This document shows positions 20,827 through 32,394 of a stretch of DNA of 64,000 bases, in pieces. Below the pieces are notes generated by a model, which saw nothing but the letters and a program-made list of their open reading frames with translations, was not told the origin of the DNA and ran no database searches. Position 1 is the first letter of the stretch. Each line of letters starts with the position of its first letter. The position numbers were made by a program, and so were the translations under genes. The DNA lies in NCBI GenBank assembly GCA_946965045.2, contig OX337230.1, positions 1,054,001 through 1,118,000 of the forward strand, in the 5' to 3' direction. Source of the DNA: Epithemia pelagica (taxonomy: Eukaryota; Bacillariophyta; Bacillariophyceae; Surirellales; Surirellaceae).

Positions 20827-22243
20827 GTTGTTTCCGTGGATTTGTTTGCCCCAACTTTCGGTACGGATTGGATCTGTTCCACTGGGTTTGTTGATGATTC
20901 TCGTTTTGAGAGCGGACGGCCGTGTAGTAATGACTTTGTCCACTTCACACTGGATGAGAGACGGCAACCCACTCAATTTCGACACACAGACAACAGATTT
21001 GGCAACGACAAAGTGGTTCGCTCTCTCTTCGAATTGATTCTTGTGAGGCCTTGCTAGCGTGCAAAGGCGTGCAAGAGAACCGTACGATTTTTGGTCACCG
21101 GCCAAACGAGAAATCTAGGGATTCGTCGACAAAGGTTGTCGGGCAAACGTACAGTAGAACGGATGCAATGGATGCATCTGTTGTCAATTTTTGGGCAGCT
21201 CTGGTCGGTGGGGGAATCCCACCCTTATGTGCAAGGATGGCGAATGTCAGTTGCACTTTGGATTTTGTGAAGGGAACGCAGTCGACCAATCTTGGATGTG
21301 AATTGGGTCACGTAAAGCGACCCATCCCTTAAATCGATGTCCGCTCCAAAATTTAGTGCGGAGTCATCGACCTCCGACATGCGTATGGATTCTAGTTAAC
21401 TTTCATCTCTTTCGTTTGACAGGCGTTGTCATCTAATTAATTAAAGCATCCGCGCCCGCCCTCCTAAAGTTATATAAGACTATCGGAAGTCTTCGTTGGA
21501 TCTTGGGGGTCGTAGGAGTCACGACTATCTATGATCTCCCCCCAAACTCATTCCCCATCACGCCGGGTGCGTCTTCATTCTTCATGCGCTATCATCTATC
21601 ACATACAATAATTGAGGGTAGGTAAGGGTGACACACAAAGCATCTCTACCAATGCGTCGATGGAACCCTTCGGCGACGGGAAGAACGGGAGATTCAACAA
21701 TCAATACCAACAAGAAAATCAAAGATTCGTGACTTAGTTTGTATAGGGCAGCGACTCATGGTCAACAAATTGCTTCTTCTGAAGGATATACGGACGCAAG
21801 GACACTCAACCATACGAACGCAGCAACCAAACAAAGGGTTGCTCGGGAGACATTTGTACTCCTAGGAGTAGTAGATTAGCAAAGCTCATTGAAAGGGTGC
21901 TTTTGTATTACCATAGCATTAAAGATTTCAGAGAAGTTGCTCTTTCTATCTGTTCGTATTGCAAAAAATTATCATTGTGCCTCCTGCACCGAGTCGTTGG
22001 TGCATGGACATTCTAGCACATTTCGTTCTTTGGAACAAAATTTACGGTATGAACGTCCGGAGAGACACAGCATATGTGGAGACAAAGGATCTCTCCTTCT
22101 CGTCGCTGCTCTCCACATGGATCCACCACAAGGTGTCCCTCGCACACAGCGCACGCCTTGATACAACATTTCCTTCCCTCTGGAGTGGGTGGCTCTCCGA
22201 GTTATGTGTCCATCGATAGGTTGTGCCGTGTGCTGTCCTGTGA
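20827..22243. other. Intergenic region upstream of the giant gene
   Basis: 20827-21105 continues the giant gene's frame without an ATG. It encodes NHFVVAKSVVCVSK, resembling HFVIARFSVPSS inside the same protein, so it may be a coding exon. Beyond it no gene is supported. There is a TATA-like tatataag at 21471-21478 and a perfect 14-bp palindrome TACTCCTAGGAGTA at 21857-21870. Confidence 0.45.
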
Positions 22244-24283
22244 TCATGTCGTTCGACTCCCACTTTTGGTACTGGCCAAACCCATGACAGGCTTTGTTCC
22301 AAACACGAGAAAGGCCGTTCCAACGGCCGCCAAGACGGCGGCGCCACCAAAGACGGACAAGCCCATGAGAAATTCGACATCGCTATACCAAACCCAATTT
22401 TCATCCTCATTTTTGTCATTGTGGTGGTGGTATTGCTCGTCGCCTCGCGAAGGAATTTCAAAGTGTTCGACTGTTTCTCGAAAACTCACACTGCGACGAC
22501 CGTTTGGCCGTGGAGAAGAAGAGGGTGACGACACCAAGGAAGGACGCATGGTCTTGGTCGAATTCTGGTTTTTGTCGTTGGTACTCGAGCTTTGCGTTGT
22601 AGGAATTGCACTAGTGTCTGTTGATTTGGGTGTGCTATTCTTCTTTTTGGCAACAGTGCCTTTTGTGGTTCCTCCAAACATTGCTTGGGCTTGTCGTTTT
22701 TCGTTTTGTACTTGTCGTTCCAGTTGTTGTTTGTATTGCATGGATAAGACTTTAATTTCCTTTTCTTGCAACAACAATTGCTGTCGGGTACTGGCATCCA
22801 TCATTCCATCATCATCATCATTGGTTTGGGGCGTTGCAGCCGTGTCGTTGTCTTGGCCAGTCTTTATGGAACTAGTGTTCTTGGTTTGCGGTTTCCGGTT
22901 GTTGTTGGTTGTACTCACGGTATGTTTCAAATAATGTTGTACGAGATCATGAGCCTGTTTCCAAGCCGTGTAGGCTTGTGACAAGTTGTGTTGGAGCAAC
23001 GACACTTGACATTGGAGTAATTGAGCTTTAATGTGCCATTGTCCAAACAATTTGGCATTGCCCAAATGGTGGTCGTGTCGAAGAATGGATCGAATCCGTC
23101 GACCCGTCGTTCCTTGTTGTCGTTGCAAGGCTTGCAACAAGGCAATCGCCGCTCGACTGGATTCCACAGCGTCCTTCATCAAGACAGACGCATCCGGTTC
23201 CTCGTCCTCATTCGTAATCTTGTCCTTGTTCTGCAATGTGGTTGGCTTTTTCGTCGGCGACGACGACGCTCGTTGTTGGCGTTGTCGTCGCAACAAGATT
23301 TGACAGGCACAGGTGGCGGCATTGTTGCACGAGGTAATCAACAGGACGAGCAATTCGGCACGCAACCAATTGTCATTGTCGGTTTGATGTTGGACATAAC
23401 GAACGGCTTCGCGAGCTTGCTGATACCCATTCCAAGCTGTGATCAAGTGTCCTTGCTGAAAGGCTCGCGTCGCCGCTTGCTTGCGTGTCTGAGCCCAATC
23501 CAATTTTTCACTCACCGTCGTCAATTCGTAGAATTTGCGACGTCGTACTACCCGAAGTGTGGAGGGGGAGGAGGAGGAGCATGCTGACAAGGACGACGAA
23601 ATGTAACACGTGACGGGTTGTCGACGTGCCAACCGCCAGGACGATAATTGCACAACATAACAGTGTCGTTGTGGTTGTGGATCCTGGCTATTGTCTGGCG
23701 TGTTGTTGTCGTTGCGAATCTCTTGAACGACCCCCATGCCAAATAGTGTCATGACTTCATCGCCTACTTGAGGAGGCACGGAAGGATAATCTTGACAGCT
23801 ATACAAGGTTGCAGGTGGCGACAATGGACGACGAGCATTTTTGTCGTCGGTAGGTTTGGAGAGTGTGTTTGTTGTTGTTGTGGTGGTAGCAGTAGTGTTT
23901 GTCGTGGAGGCCGACCAATCGATTAATTCCACTTCTCGCATTACGATTGGTTTCGTAGTTTTGGTTTCCTCATGTTGTTGTGGCTGGAATGGAGAATCTC
24001 GTCGTGTTCGAAGAATGACTCCTCGTCCATAGGGCGTTTGGACGAGGTAAGGAATTTTGTCGTGGGGAACATGAGGACCCGATGCTTGAATCAAGGACGA
24101 AACACTGGTGGTGGTTGGTTCGGGAGTCTTGCTGCTGCTGTTGCTGTTTGTAGCACTAGTGGTGGTGTCCTCCTCCTCCAGTGGCTGGTTGTGGTTCTCC
24201 TTGTCTTCATTCGATGGTGGGTTGCTGTTGGTGGTGCTGGAGGGGACCACCACCTGTGCGCCAGATGTAGCTGAACCATTCAT
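22244..24283 (-). CDS. FKBP-like TPR protein with C-terminal membrane anchor, no PPIase domain
   Basis: Start at the ATG of 24283 (MNGSATSGAQ), giving 679 aa; an upstream extension has only a GTG. After a disordered Ser/Thr/Asn-rich N-terminus come two related short segments, PYLVQTPYGRGVILRTRRD and VGDEVMTLFGMGVVQEIRND, each ending in a Trp (IDW, SSW). These look like small SH3/Tudor-like beta folds. Then follow helical TPR-like units, with the NNAATCACQIL and AYTAWKQAHDL signatures typical of the TPR block of immunophilins, and an EIK...KQQLERQVQNEKRQAQAMFGG segment like FKBP C-termini. A hydrophobic stretch (MGLSVFGGAAVLAAVGTAFL) near the C-terminus suggests a tail anchor. It is probably a chaperone-associated membrane adaptor; inference. 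Confidence 0.75.
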   Translation of the reverse strand: MNGSATSGAQVVVPSSTTNSNPPSNEDKENHNQPLEEEDTTTSATNSNSSSKTPEPTTTSVSSLIQASGPHVPHDKIPYLVQTPYGRGVILRTRRDSPFQPQQHEETKTTKPIVMREVELIDWSASTTNTTATTTTTTNTLSKPTDDKNARRPLSPPATLYSCQDYPSVPPQVGDEVMTLFGMGVVQEIRNDNNTPDNSQDPQPQRHCYVVQLSSWRLARRQPVTCYISSSLSACSSSSPSTLRVVRRRKFYELTTVSEKLDWAQTRKQAATRAFQQGHLITAWNGYQQAREAVRYVQHQTDNDNWLRAELLVLLITSCNNAATCACQILLRRQRQQRASSSPTKKPTTLQNKDKITNEDEEPDASVLMKDAVESSRAAIALLQALQRQQGTTGRRIRSILRHDHHLGNAKLFGQWHIKAQLLQCQVSLLQHNLSQAYTAWKQAHDLVQHYLKHTVSTTNNNRKPQTKNTSSIKTGQDNDTAATPQTNDDDDGMMDASTRQQLLLQEKEIKVLSMQYKQQLERQVQNEKRQAQAMFGGTTKGTVAKKKNSTPKSTDTSAIPTTQSSSTNDKNQNSTKTMRPSLVSSPSSSPRPNGRRSVSFRETVEHFEIPSRGDEQYHHHNDKNEDENWVWYSDVEFLMGLSVFGGAAVLAAVGTAFLVFGTKPVMGLASTKSGSRTT

Positions 24284-25287
24284 GGCGGATATCCTTGGTG
24301 TGGCTGTGATTGTAGGTAGGCTTCCTCTGGTCGTCGTCGTCGTCGACCGAGATGCGGATCTGTCCCAGGTGCTCTTCTTCTCCTGGTTTTGGGCGGCGTT
24401 GGTTCTCCTAGACAGACACAATGAGAGACTATGATCCTTGTTTGATGTTGTGTGTGTCTGTGATGGCGATCCATCGAAGAACAAAAGAATCTGATGCACG
24501 GGTCTCGGACAGAACTTTATCCAATTCCGAGAGTGGATAGCATCAGTAGCTGCCTCTCTTGCTCTCTCTAGCTAGGAGTAGCTGAGTAGCAGAGGTGATG
24601 ATACTAACTCCATACCAGACTGTGTAGGTAGTTCGTCTCACATTACGCCCTCCTCGACCATTGCCCTCCTCGTCATTCTACCCTCCGCGCCGGGCGGTCC
24701 CTCCTTGACAGGACTCGACACCGGGAAGTATTAATACTACTCTACTCCTAGAAAGTTGAAACTCCATCCGGGCCAATGGACAATACATAGTCCATGGAAG
24801 AAGCGATGCATCCGAGTGACGAAGACTTTGGGATGGAAGAACTCTTTCTTTCTACCTAGTCGAATACAGTTTCTATTGTTCCTCGAGGACTGGTCCTGCG
24901 GAGATATATGCCATTTCCATTCTTCTACTCCTACCAACTTTTATGTACATTTTGTGTGTGTACTGAAATGCTGTGTTAGGGTTTCTAGATACTGCTTCTT
25001 CTTCGTCTTCCTATGAGTGCGTGTGTGTGTGGACCATTGAATATTCTTGAGATTTTCCTGGAAGAAGATGTGGGAGAATGAATGATTGTATGCTTGATGG
25101 AGTACTTAGAAACTTAAGAAACAAGGGAGAGAGAGAAGTATCTGTGTGGAAGGACATTCTTGTGATGGTATGTTTTTTTCTTCTTCTTTTGGGGACTTTT
25201 TTAGGTTTGTGTCATGCTGTCTTGTTGTTTGTTTCGGTTTCAACTTCTTGTGGCTCTCTCGGTTCTTGCCTTGTGTTGGAATTCTTC
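24284..25287. other. Intergenic, no supported gene
   Basis: The first 200 bp hold the open upstream extension and probably the promoter or leader of the TPR-protein gene. TACTCCTA-type motifs lie at 24573-24580 (reverse), 24743-24750 and 24926-24933. There is a T-rich tract at 25165-25205. Short frames at 24737-25506 show no recognisable motif. Confidence 0.45.
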
Positions 25288-26187
25288 TTAACTCAAGACG
25301 GAACTCCCATGAGTCGTATCGGAATCACGACGCTTCAAATCCGAGGCGACATCCTGATACTTGAGGCATTGGGCCGGCAATTGACTAAAGTGGACCAAAT
25401 GACTGGCAATCGAGGCACAATCGGATCGGGTATACTGCATGGTCGGATTGGACAGAATCGACATGCCTTCGTCGTCGCCTGTGGGTGGAATCGTAGTTAT
25501 AGATGATAGTAGATCAATGAAGAACCAAGTGAGAACAAGAGTTGTTTCAAAATGGAGTCGTGAGCGACTCTATGAAAAGTAATGACCAACATTCTCCATT
25601 TGAAAACGTACCACAATAGCTCTCCTGTATGCGTATTGGTTTCAACAGCAGTCGTATAGAAGGATCCCCCGAATCATGGATTCCAACCATGACATGGATG
25701 CATCCATTGCGCAATCATGACAACAACAAACAAAAGCAATAAACGAGTGAGCCAGGTGGGTAAGATCTCTGGTTTACATACGAGTTTGATAGGAGCAGCC
25801 TCGAATATCGAAAAAGATCTCGTTTGTCAAGAGAGAAGCTGCATTCTTCCCCCCTTTCCTGCATCTTGCACAAGGATTCATGAAACACAATACAAACACA
25901 ACCCTGAAACCCATACACAACCAAAGACCAGAGAATCAACTGTACGTACCATGACCATGTCGGGTTCGTTCTGAACCGACCATCGTCGAGCCAAATTGAC
26001 ACGGTTCGCATGGACCGTCAAGTTGTCTCCCTGTGGTTGCACCATTGTGTGATTGCTTCTCTTGCCGCTGCTATTGCTGCTGTTACTCGGAAAAGAGGAT
26101 GAATGTGCTGGTATGAAGTCCAGCAAGGTGTTGCCTGGTTGTTCTGATTTGAGTTGTTTGGGGGCTCTGGATTGCCAGGATTTGTGA
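25288..26187 (-). CDS. Tentative small spliced gene, unknown function
   Basis: The last exon, 25478-25288, follows a good acceptor (CCACCCACAG) and encodes 63 codons of convincing composition (DDEGMSILSNP, RSDCASIASHL, then a TAA). An upstream exon ending at 25950 before GTACGTACAG is open back to about 26187 and encodes TLLDFIPAHSSSFPS and NLARRWSVQNEPDMVM. A phase-consistent link uses two very small exons, 25799-25782 (18 bp, flanked by AG and GTATGT) and 25624-25612 (13 bp, flanked by AG and GTACGT). That gives ...MVMAAPIKLESYCGDDEG. The 5' end was not found; a frame with an ATG at 26616 might be the first exon. Without transcripts the model is weak. Confidence 0.35.
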
Positions 26188-26943
26188 CAAGAGAATGGGA
26201 TTCACGAAAGCTCAAGAGATACCAAAACCAGTGAGGAAAGGCTGGAACGGATACCTTGGCCTCTTGTATTTGTTCTTTGGTGGTCGGTCAGTCAGGGTGT
26301 ATGGCCATGGCCCTTGCATTCTTCCGTACTTCGAAAGCAAACCCCAGCCTGGCAAGGGGCGAGAATCACCCACTACAACTGTTTCCACGAGAACAACGAC
26401 TGGCATGTGTTGCTGGAAGGCTTCTTTTCTCTTGACAACCTCTTGTAAGAGAAAAAGATACGGCTTCATCCAAACTGCACAAAAGAAACCGAACAAGCAA
26501 AGAAAAGATCCATCAGCCAAAGATACCCTTGGACACCTGTTCCGTGACGAGCGCTCCAAGGCGTGATGGAAAACATATGTATATAGTAAAAACAGTATAA
26601 TGCGAGCCCAGTCCATTGACGACACGCTCAGTATTCATTAACTCTTTGCGAACTCGTTTTGTTAGCCTTTCGATCGCGTATGATTTTGCCGGGACTACAG
26701 GTAGCTAATTGGGAGCTCCTCTATTCGCAGGATTAGGCATACGGATACGGAATGGTTAGACCTCTCCCTAGCTCTAAAAAGAAAGTGCCATTTTGGATGG
26801 ATGAACGAAATTTATACTGTTTTGAGAGAGCAAAGCACGTGTCTGACTGGAAATCAACCGTGAAATCGCTTTTCTTTTGTTGGAAGTCAAATACACATTT
26901 ATCTACGTTAGTTTTGTCATGGGCGGATGGGTGCTCCTTCCAT
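26188..26943. other. Intergenic, no firmly supported gene
   Basis: A minus-strand frame with an ATG at 26616 (about 134 codons, hydrophobic N-terminus) is open but shows no recognised motif. It may be a 5' exon of the gene at 25288-26187. From about 26873 the sequence matches 43697 onward: this is the shared 3' flank of the duplicated stalk-protein genes. Confidence 0.4.
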
Positions 26944-29900
26944 TTAGAATTCGCCAAAGGGACACGCATTGGCCAACGGATAATGAATCTCTCCATTCCC
27001 GTTGAAATTACCCACAACCGTAGCTCCCTCCACAGCTGTTGTAATGTCCAGTTGGGCCAAGGGAGCAATTTGAACACCCATTGCATTTTGTTGGAATTTC
27101 AAATAAGTTGCCTCGTACCAATTAAAAATAATCTTGCGCCGATGTTGGATAAAAAAGTTGCCCACCATGTTGCCCTGCGTCCATGAGATGGACTGACCCG
27201 ACACATTGATAATAATAAACTTGACATTGTCCATGGTACTTGAACCCGAGAAAACGAATTCAATCTGTTGGACCTTGTTATTCATAAAGAGACGCTTTCC
27301 ATCGACATTAAACACAGCCACGCCATAGCTGTCGACAGTGTCGACCATGATTTTGACGGCACGTGGTTGGTCGCGCCATCCCGGAATGTCAATGGTTCCC
27401 GTGGGGCTCAAATTCTTCAAAAACTTGGCGGAAAAGTACAGCATTTGGGCCCGGTACGATGCCATGTGAGCGACCAAATCGGCATCCGATCGATACGTCG
27501 AAATGCTGCTCTGGAATTCAATTTTACGGCCGCCGATAAAAACACCTTGATTCTAAAAGAGTTAGCAAAAAGACATTGGAAACAGTGAGATGTTGTTGTC
27601 TTCACATGGAATGGGTCACACCGTGCACAGGTTCCAACGTACCGTCCTCTTAACCGAGACATCTGGTCCGTATATCATGCTGCCTTGTTTGAGTTTGATC
27701 GAATTATGTCCCGATCTGAAAGTCCCTCCAACTACAAATGTGGCAGCCGTTGTCGGTTGGCTGTGAATGGCAACCTGGAAGCCGTTCTGCGACCGGATAT
27801 TACCTGAAACAGGAAACAGAAAAGGAGTAAAACAGATTACACAAACGGACAATAAGTGAGGGCTGTCGTTACCCAACAAGAATGCAGACAGCGCTCTGCC
27901 ACGGAAACGTACCACCAACCATCACAGGTCCCTCCACGTCTTGAGCTGCCATCAAATCGTTCATGACAAAGAGATCCCAGTTTTCGATCAACGACCAAGC
28001 GTGGGGACAGCCATATTCGTCGTTTGTCCCGTCGGAACAAGGCCTCATACATACAGAAATTTTGGAAATGCGAGCACTCGAATCTCCACCAAAGGACCCC
28101 CCAATAAAGAGTTTGCCATCTGCGTCGAAGCCTCTACCGATACCATTGTTCTCCATGTACAACTTCAACATATACCAATCAGAATCTGAACTGTAAGCAT
28201 CTAGTTTCAACCCAATGCCTGTCACAATCGTGTTAGAACGGATAACCTCCGTCACTGCAAAAGTGATTGAAATGTCTTCCCCGTCTTGATGAATTGTACA
28301 ATGAGCTTTTCCTTCGTCAATAATTGATTGAATATCTGAGGATGTAGCCATTTCTCCTTGCGTCCCAGATGCGCCTTCGCACAAAAACGCACCAGGTGCG
28401 CAAGTTCCGTCGCTGCTGCTTGCGACCAACTTTCCAACCTTATTATTGTAGCCTGCATTGCCAACATTACAGCTGTAATTGCTGTCACAAGTGTCGACAC
28501 ACATTCCGATATTACTGATTTGGTGACCTTGGGGACCGGTCATGATTCCACCTCGGAAAACGTTTCCTCCCACGCCCGTAAAGCCAACAGCTTGGGTGGC
28601 AGATTTGATGGTGACAAGCTTTACGTACACAGGAGAAGAACCAATCAACTTGAGGGAGACACCAATGACTTCACTAGTGTAGGCCCCGTTCTTGTACTTG
28701 TACTCTGTCTCCTGTTTGTTAACCTGGAAGGTCAATGTCCCACTTCCCGCTGTCGGATGATCATAGTTGCACGAAATCGTCCCACCGTTCGTAAAAACGC
28801 TTGTATCGTCGTCATCCCATTTCAGAAACTCATTGTGACCGTCACCTTTGCAGAGCACTGCAGTCCCTTCGCATTGGCCTTGTTGCCCGCCGCCAGTTCC
28901 AAACAGCGACGTGATTGTCGGATCGGGAACATTTTGGTAATCGTCTTCGTAAGGGCATCCATCCGGAGCCGCGGGTGTATCCACAGGACTCTTTGTAGGA
29001 GCAGTGGTAGGGCCAGTAGTCGGTGTGCTCGTAGGGCCTGTAGTTGGAGCATTGGTAGGACCTGAAGTTGGTGCATTGGTAGGACCTGAAGTTGGTGCAT
29101 AGGTCGGACCTGCAGTCGGGGCGCTGTTTGGGACGGCAGTTGGGGCACTGTTTGGAGCATTGGTAGGACCTGAAGTTGGTGCATAGGTCGGACCTGCTGT
29201 CGGGGCGCTGTTTGGGACGGCAGTTGGGGCGCTGTTTGGTACACTTGTTGGGTCAAAAGTAGGTTCACTTGTAGGACCACTTGATGGAGCCTTTGTAGGG
29301 TTGTCGGTAGTTGGAGCATTGGTAGGACCTGAAGTTGGTGCATTGGTAGGACCTGAAGTTGGTGCATAGGTCGGACCTGCAGTCGGGGCGCTGTTTGGGA
29401 CGGCAGTTGGGGCACTGTTTGGAGCATTGGTAGGACCTGAAGTTGGTGCATAGGTCGGACCTGCTGTCGGGGCGCTGTTTGGGACGGCAGTTGGGGCGCT
29501 GTTTGGTACACTTGTTGGGTCAAAAGTAGGTTCACTTGTAGGACCACTTGATGGAGCCTTTGTAGGGTTGTCGGTAGTTGGAGCATTGGTAGGACCTGAA
29601 GTTGGTGCATTGGTAGGACCTGAAGTTGGTGCATAGGTCGGACCTGCAGTCGGGGCGCTGTTTGGGACGGCAGTTGGGGCACTGTTTGGAGCATTGGTAG
29701 GACCTGAAGTTGGTGCATAGGTCGGACCTGCTGTCGGGGCGCTGTTTGGGACGGCAGTTGGGGCGCTGTTTGGTACACTTGTTGGGTCAAAAGTAGGTTC
29801 ACTTGTAGGACCACTTGATGGAGCCTTTGTAGGGTTGTCGGTAGTTGGAGCATTGGTAGGACCTGAAGTTGGTGCATTGGTAGGACCTGAAGTTGGTGCA

Positions 29901-30450
29901 TAGGTCGGACCTGCAGTCGGGGCGCTGTTTGGGACGGCAGTTGGGGCACTGTTTGGAGCATTGGTAGGACCTGAAGTTGGTGCATAGGTCGGACCTGCTG
30001 TCGGGGCGCTGTTTGGGACGGCAGTTGGGGCGCTGTTTGGTACACTTGTTGGGTCAAAAGTAGGTTCACTTGTAGGACCACTTGATGGAGCCTTTGTAGG
30101 GTTGTCGGTAGGAGCGTTTGTTCCTTCCGATAGAGGCTCGGGTTCCATTGGCGTGTTGGTAGGAGCGAATGTGGGTGAGTCCGTAGTTTTAGGCGAGGGT
30201 CGTTTGAGGACAGTACGTTTACTCTCTCCACAAACTGAATATTGATAGAGTGTTGGTTCCCATCACAAATAAAGGAATTATGTGAGGCACAAGAAATTCC
30301 AATGCCGCAAACCAGTGTCCACTGTCCACCATATGGCAACGTACCTTCGTCTGGAAATGGGTAAGTAATCGCTGTCACATAACAGAAATTGAGAAACAGG
30401 GATGCAACGACAAACGATGCACGAGGAGAGAACATGTTGATCAACATCAT
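26944..30450 (-). CDS. Secreted Pro-Thr-stalk protein with choice-of-anchor-A-like domain, paralogue 1 (1065 aa)
   Basis: Four exons fit in phase: 30450-30345, 30234-27913, 27803-27643 and 27552-26944, with introns GTACGT...AG. Exon 1 encodes a signal peptide (MMLINMFSPRASFVVASLFL..., about 27 residues). Residues 65-455 are a Pro/Thr/Ser stalk made of four 89-residue repeats (SGPTNAPT, APTAGPTYAPT types). Residues 462-790 hold two related Cys-containing domains, each ending I(G/S).C..(T/P)C (ISNIGMCVDTC and ISKISVCMRPC). Residues 788-1065 fit the bacterial choice-of-anchor-A pattern: NWDLFVMNDL, DVEGPVMVGG, a VGG strand, a helix with LSPTG, IIINVSG, WNF-like FNWYEA, AP.A and a closing GEIHYPL...PF. 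It is likely a cell-surface or extracellular adhesive protein. The 5' end, from the start codon outward, is shared with the neighbouring retroelement. Confidence 0.85.
29034..30101 (-). repeat. Coding minisatellite, 4 x 267 bp, in the stalk
   Basis: The marker ttgtcggtag recurs at 29301, 29568 and 29835, and ttgtcggta at 30102, exactly 267 bp apart. Each unit encodes 89 residues of Pro/Thr stalk. By eye the units are almost identical, and each holds shorter sub-repeats of 12-36 bp. The paralogue at 43773-46413 lacks the array. The other frame of this repeat gives a long but non-coding Leu-Pro-Met-Gln reading frame. Confidence 0.95.
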
Positions 30451-32200
30451 CTTGTTCTTTGTCAGAGGAAAGATCTTGCTGTACGTTTGATCGTGGAGAG
30501 CTCTCCAAGTTTTTTTCAGTCGACAACAACCAGAAGATGAATTGTGAGTGCTTTGGATCTTGATGTATTTTTGCCAAGTGCGGACAACAACCGATAGATA
30601 ACAAATATGTGGGCACACGCGAAGTCATACGTCAACAAGCAAGTTTCTCTGCAGTCATCATTGATCTCATTTGGAGTTTGGAGACATTACCCAAGACGTT
30701 CCACGAGGCCTGAAAAGATGCTCTCTTATCGGTCGGGCAAAGATGGCCTACATCTTGCGTAATGTTGGCTGATTATGACACGGTGTAATTGGGTCTGTAT
30801 CGTTGACCGCATAGTATAGTTTTCTAGGGGAATAGGGAAATGAGGGATTTTTAGATGAACATTTAGAAGGACTTTCGGATAAATAGTTTTTTTACGCTAC
30901 GAGAATTCTCTCTGGGCATCGTTTCTATTTGTCATGTACATTACTATATTAGGACTGGATACCAGCAATGGACAGACGTATAGCCCCTCTTCTTGTCCAG
31001 TTAGAGCGCCAAAGGAAAAGTCCCACAACTCTACCCCAGCTACGCATACGAGCACCTTCACAACGGTTTGTCAATCTAGACGAGCCCCAGTTTTATCACA
31101 ATGACTATTCCAAACAATTCATCCTAAAGATATAGGCACATTGCTTGCACATGTAGAGTGGGGAACTCTGGTTTACCAATCTTATGTCCCCGTACTGCGC
31201 ATCCGACTTTGAGTGTTCCTACTTTTCATAATTCAAAACTTATTTGATAAATGAGGAGGCGCTAATAGCACAACAATCAACCCGCCTCGTCTACGAGCTC
31301 GTATGCATATGAACAGCTACAAGTAGAGAGCATCTACCTAGCTTTGTGCATGCTTGTATGTGTAGTAGGTTGTAGGCAATCGTTTCGTCTGCGTTCGTCG
31401 TTCATCCCATCCTGTCTTTTGCCTGCATGAATAGTTGGTTGTCGCGTTAGGGTTTTTGCATCCGGTAGGCGAGGTAAGACCATTTGGGTTGCTCTACCTA
31501 TCACTGTGTTCATGACAGAGGACGGTGCTCTGTTGCTGTGCCGTCGTCGCCGATTGTTTTGCCGTTTGGCCGAAACGAGCAGTTCATTGTCGCCGCATGT
31601 CGTTGTCCCTGGTTCGGTGACAGCGAGTAGTTGATTGTTGCATGTGGCTTGTGTTGCGCCACGTGTTTTGGTCACTTGTCGTTGGCGTTGTCATCGCTTG
31701 CCATTGTTGCCGTCGCTTATCTGATCATCTTGTTCTTTGTCAGAGGAAAGATCTTGCTGTACGTTTGATGGTGGAGAGCTCTCCAAGTTTTTTTTCAGTC
31801 GACAACAACCAGAAGATGAATTGTGAGTGCTTTGGATCTTGATGTATTTTTGCCAAGTGCGGACAACAACCGATAGATAACAAATATGTGGGCACACGCG
31901 AAGTCATACGTCAACAAGCAAGTTTCTCTGCAGTCATCATTGATCTCATTTGGAGTTTGGAGACATTACCCAAGACGTTCCACGAGGCCTGAAAAGATGC
32001 TCTCTTATCGGTCGGGCAAAGATGGCCTACATCTTGCGTAATGTTGGCTGATTATGACACGGTGTAATTGGGTCTGTATCGTTGACCGCATAGTATAGTT
32101 TTCTAGGGGAATAGGGAAATGAGGGATTTTTAGATGAACATTTAGAAGGACTTTCGGATAAATAGTTTTTTTACGCTACGAGAATTCTCTCTGGGCATCG
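30446..32200 (+). repeat. Left repeat block P-R-Q-P-R of the tyrosine-recombinase element
   Basis: Holds two copies of P plus R (30446-30921 and 31724-32200) around one Q (30922-31723). The first P begins four bases inside the start codon region of the minus-strand stalk-protein gene and contains that gene's entire upstream region. No ORF in this block is supported; small frames in P and Q recur wherever the repeats recur. Confidence 0.9.
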
Positions 32201-32394
32201 GTGTCTGTCGTGCGTACGTTGGAGCGGGGCAGTTGATCGCACATAGACTACGACAAGCCCCACCGGACTTGGACATCTCTGATGCGATGTCCATGCTCAC
32301 AATTCTTGAGATTGCGAGCATTGCAACTGCCATCTTGAGAGGTCTACACAGAGATAGATAGACTAAGACAATCGAAAACAACTTTGTATCTACG

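Noticed and set aside
14621-30101. Regularly spaced repeats as a possible CRISPR array
   Set aside because: The repeats are contiguous, in frame in coding sequence and have no unique spacers; the genome is eukaryotic.
28822-30274. Long minus-strand frame of Leu-Pro-Met-Gln repeats through the stalk array
   Set aside because: It is the shifted frame of the 267-bp repeat, whose codons make the Pro-Thr stalk. Only its 5' part (30345-30450) is real, as exon 1.
31334-31675. 113-codon frame repeated at 40189-40530
   Set aside because: Part of the Q repeat of the tyrosine-recombinase element, on the strand opposite to its genes; recurs only with the repeat.
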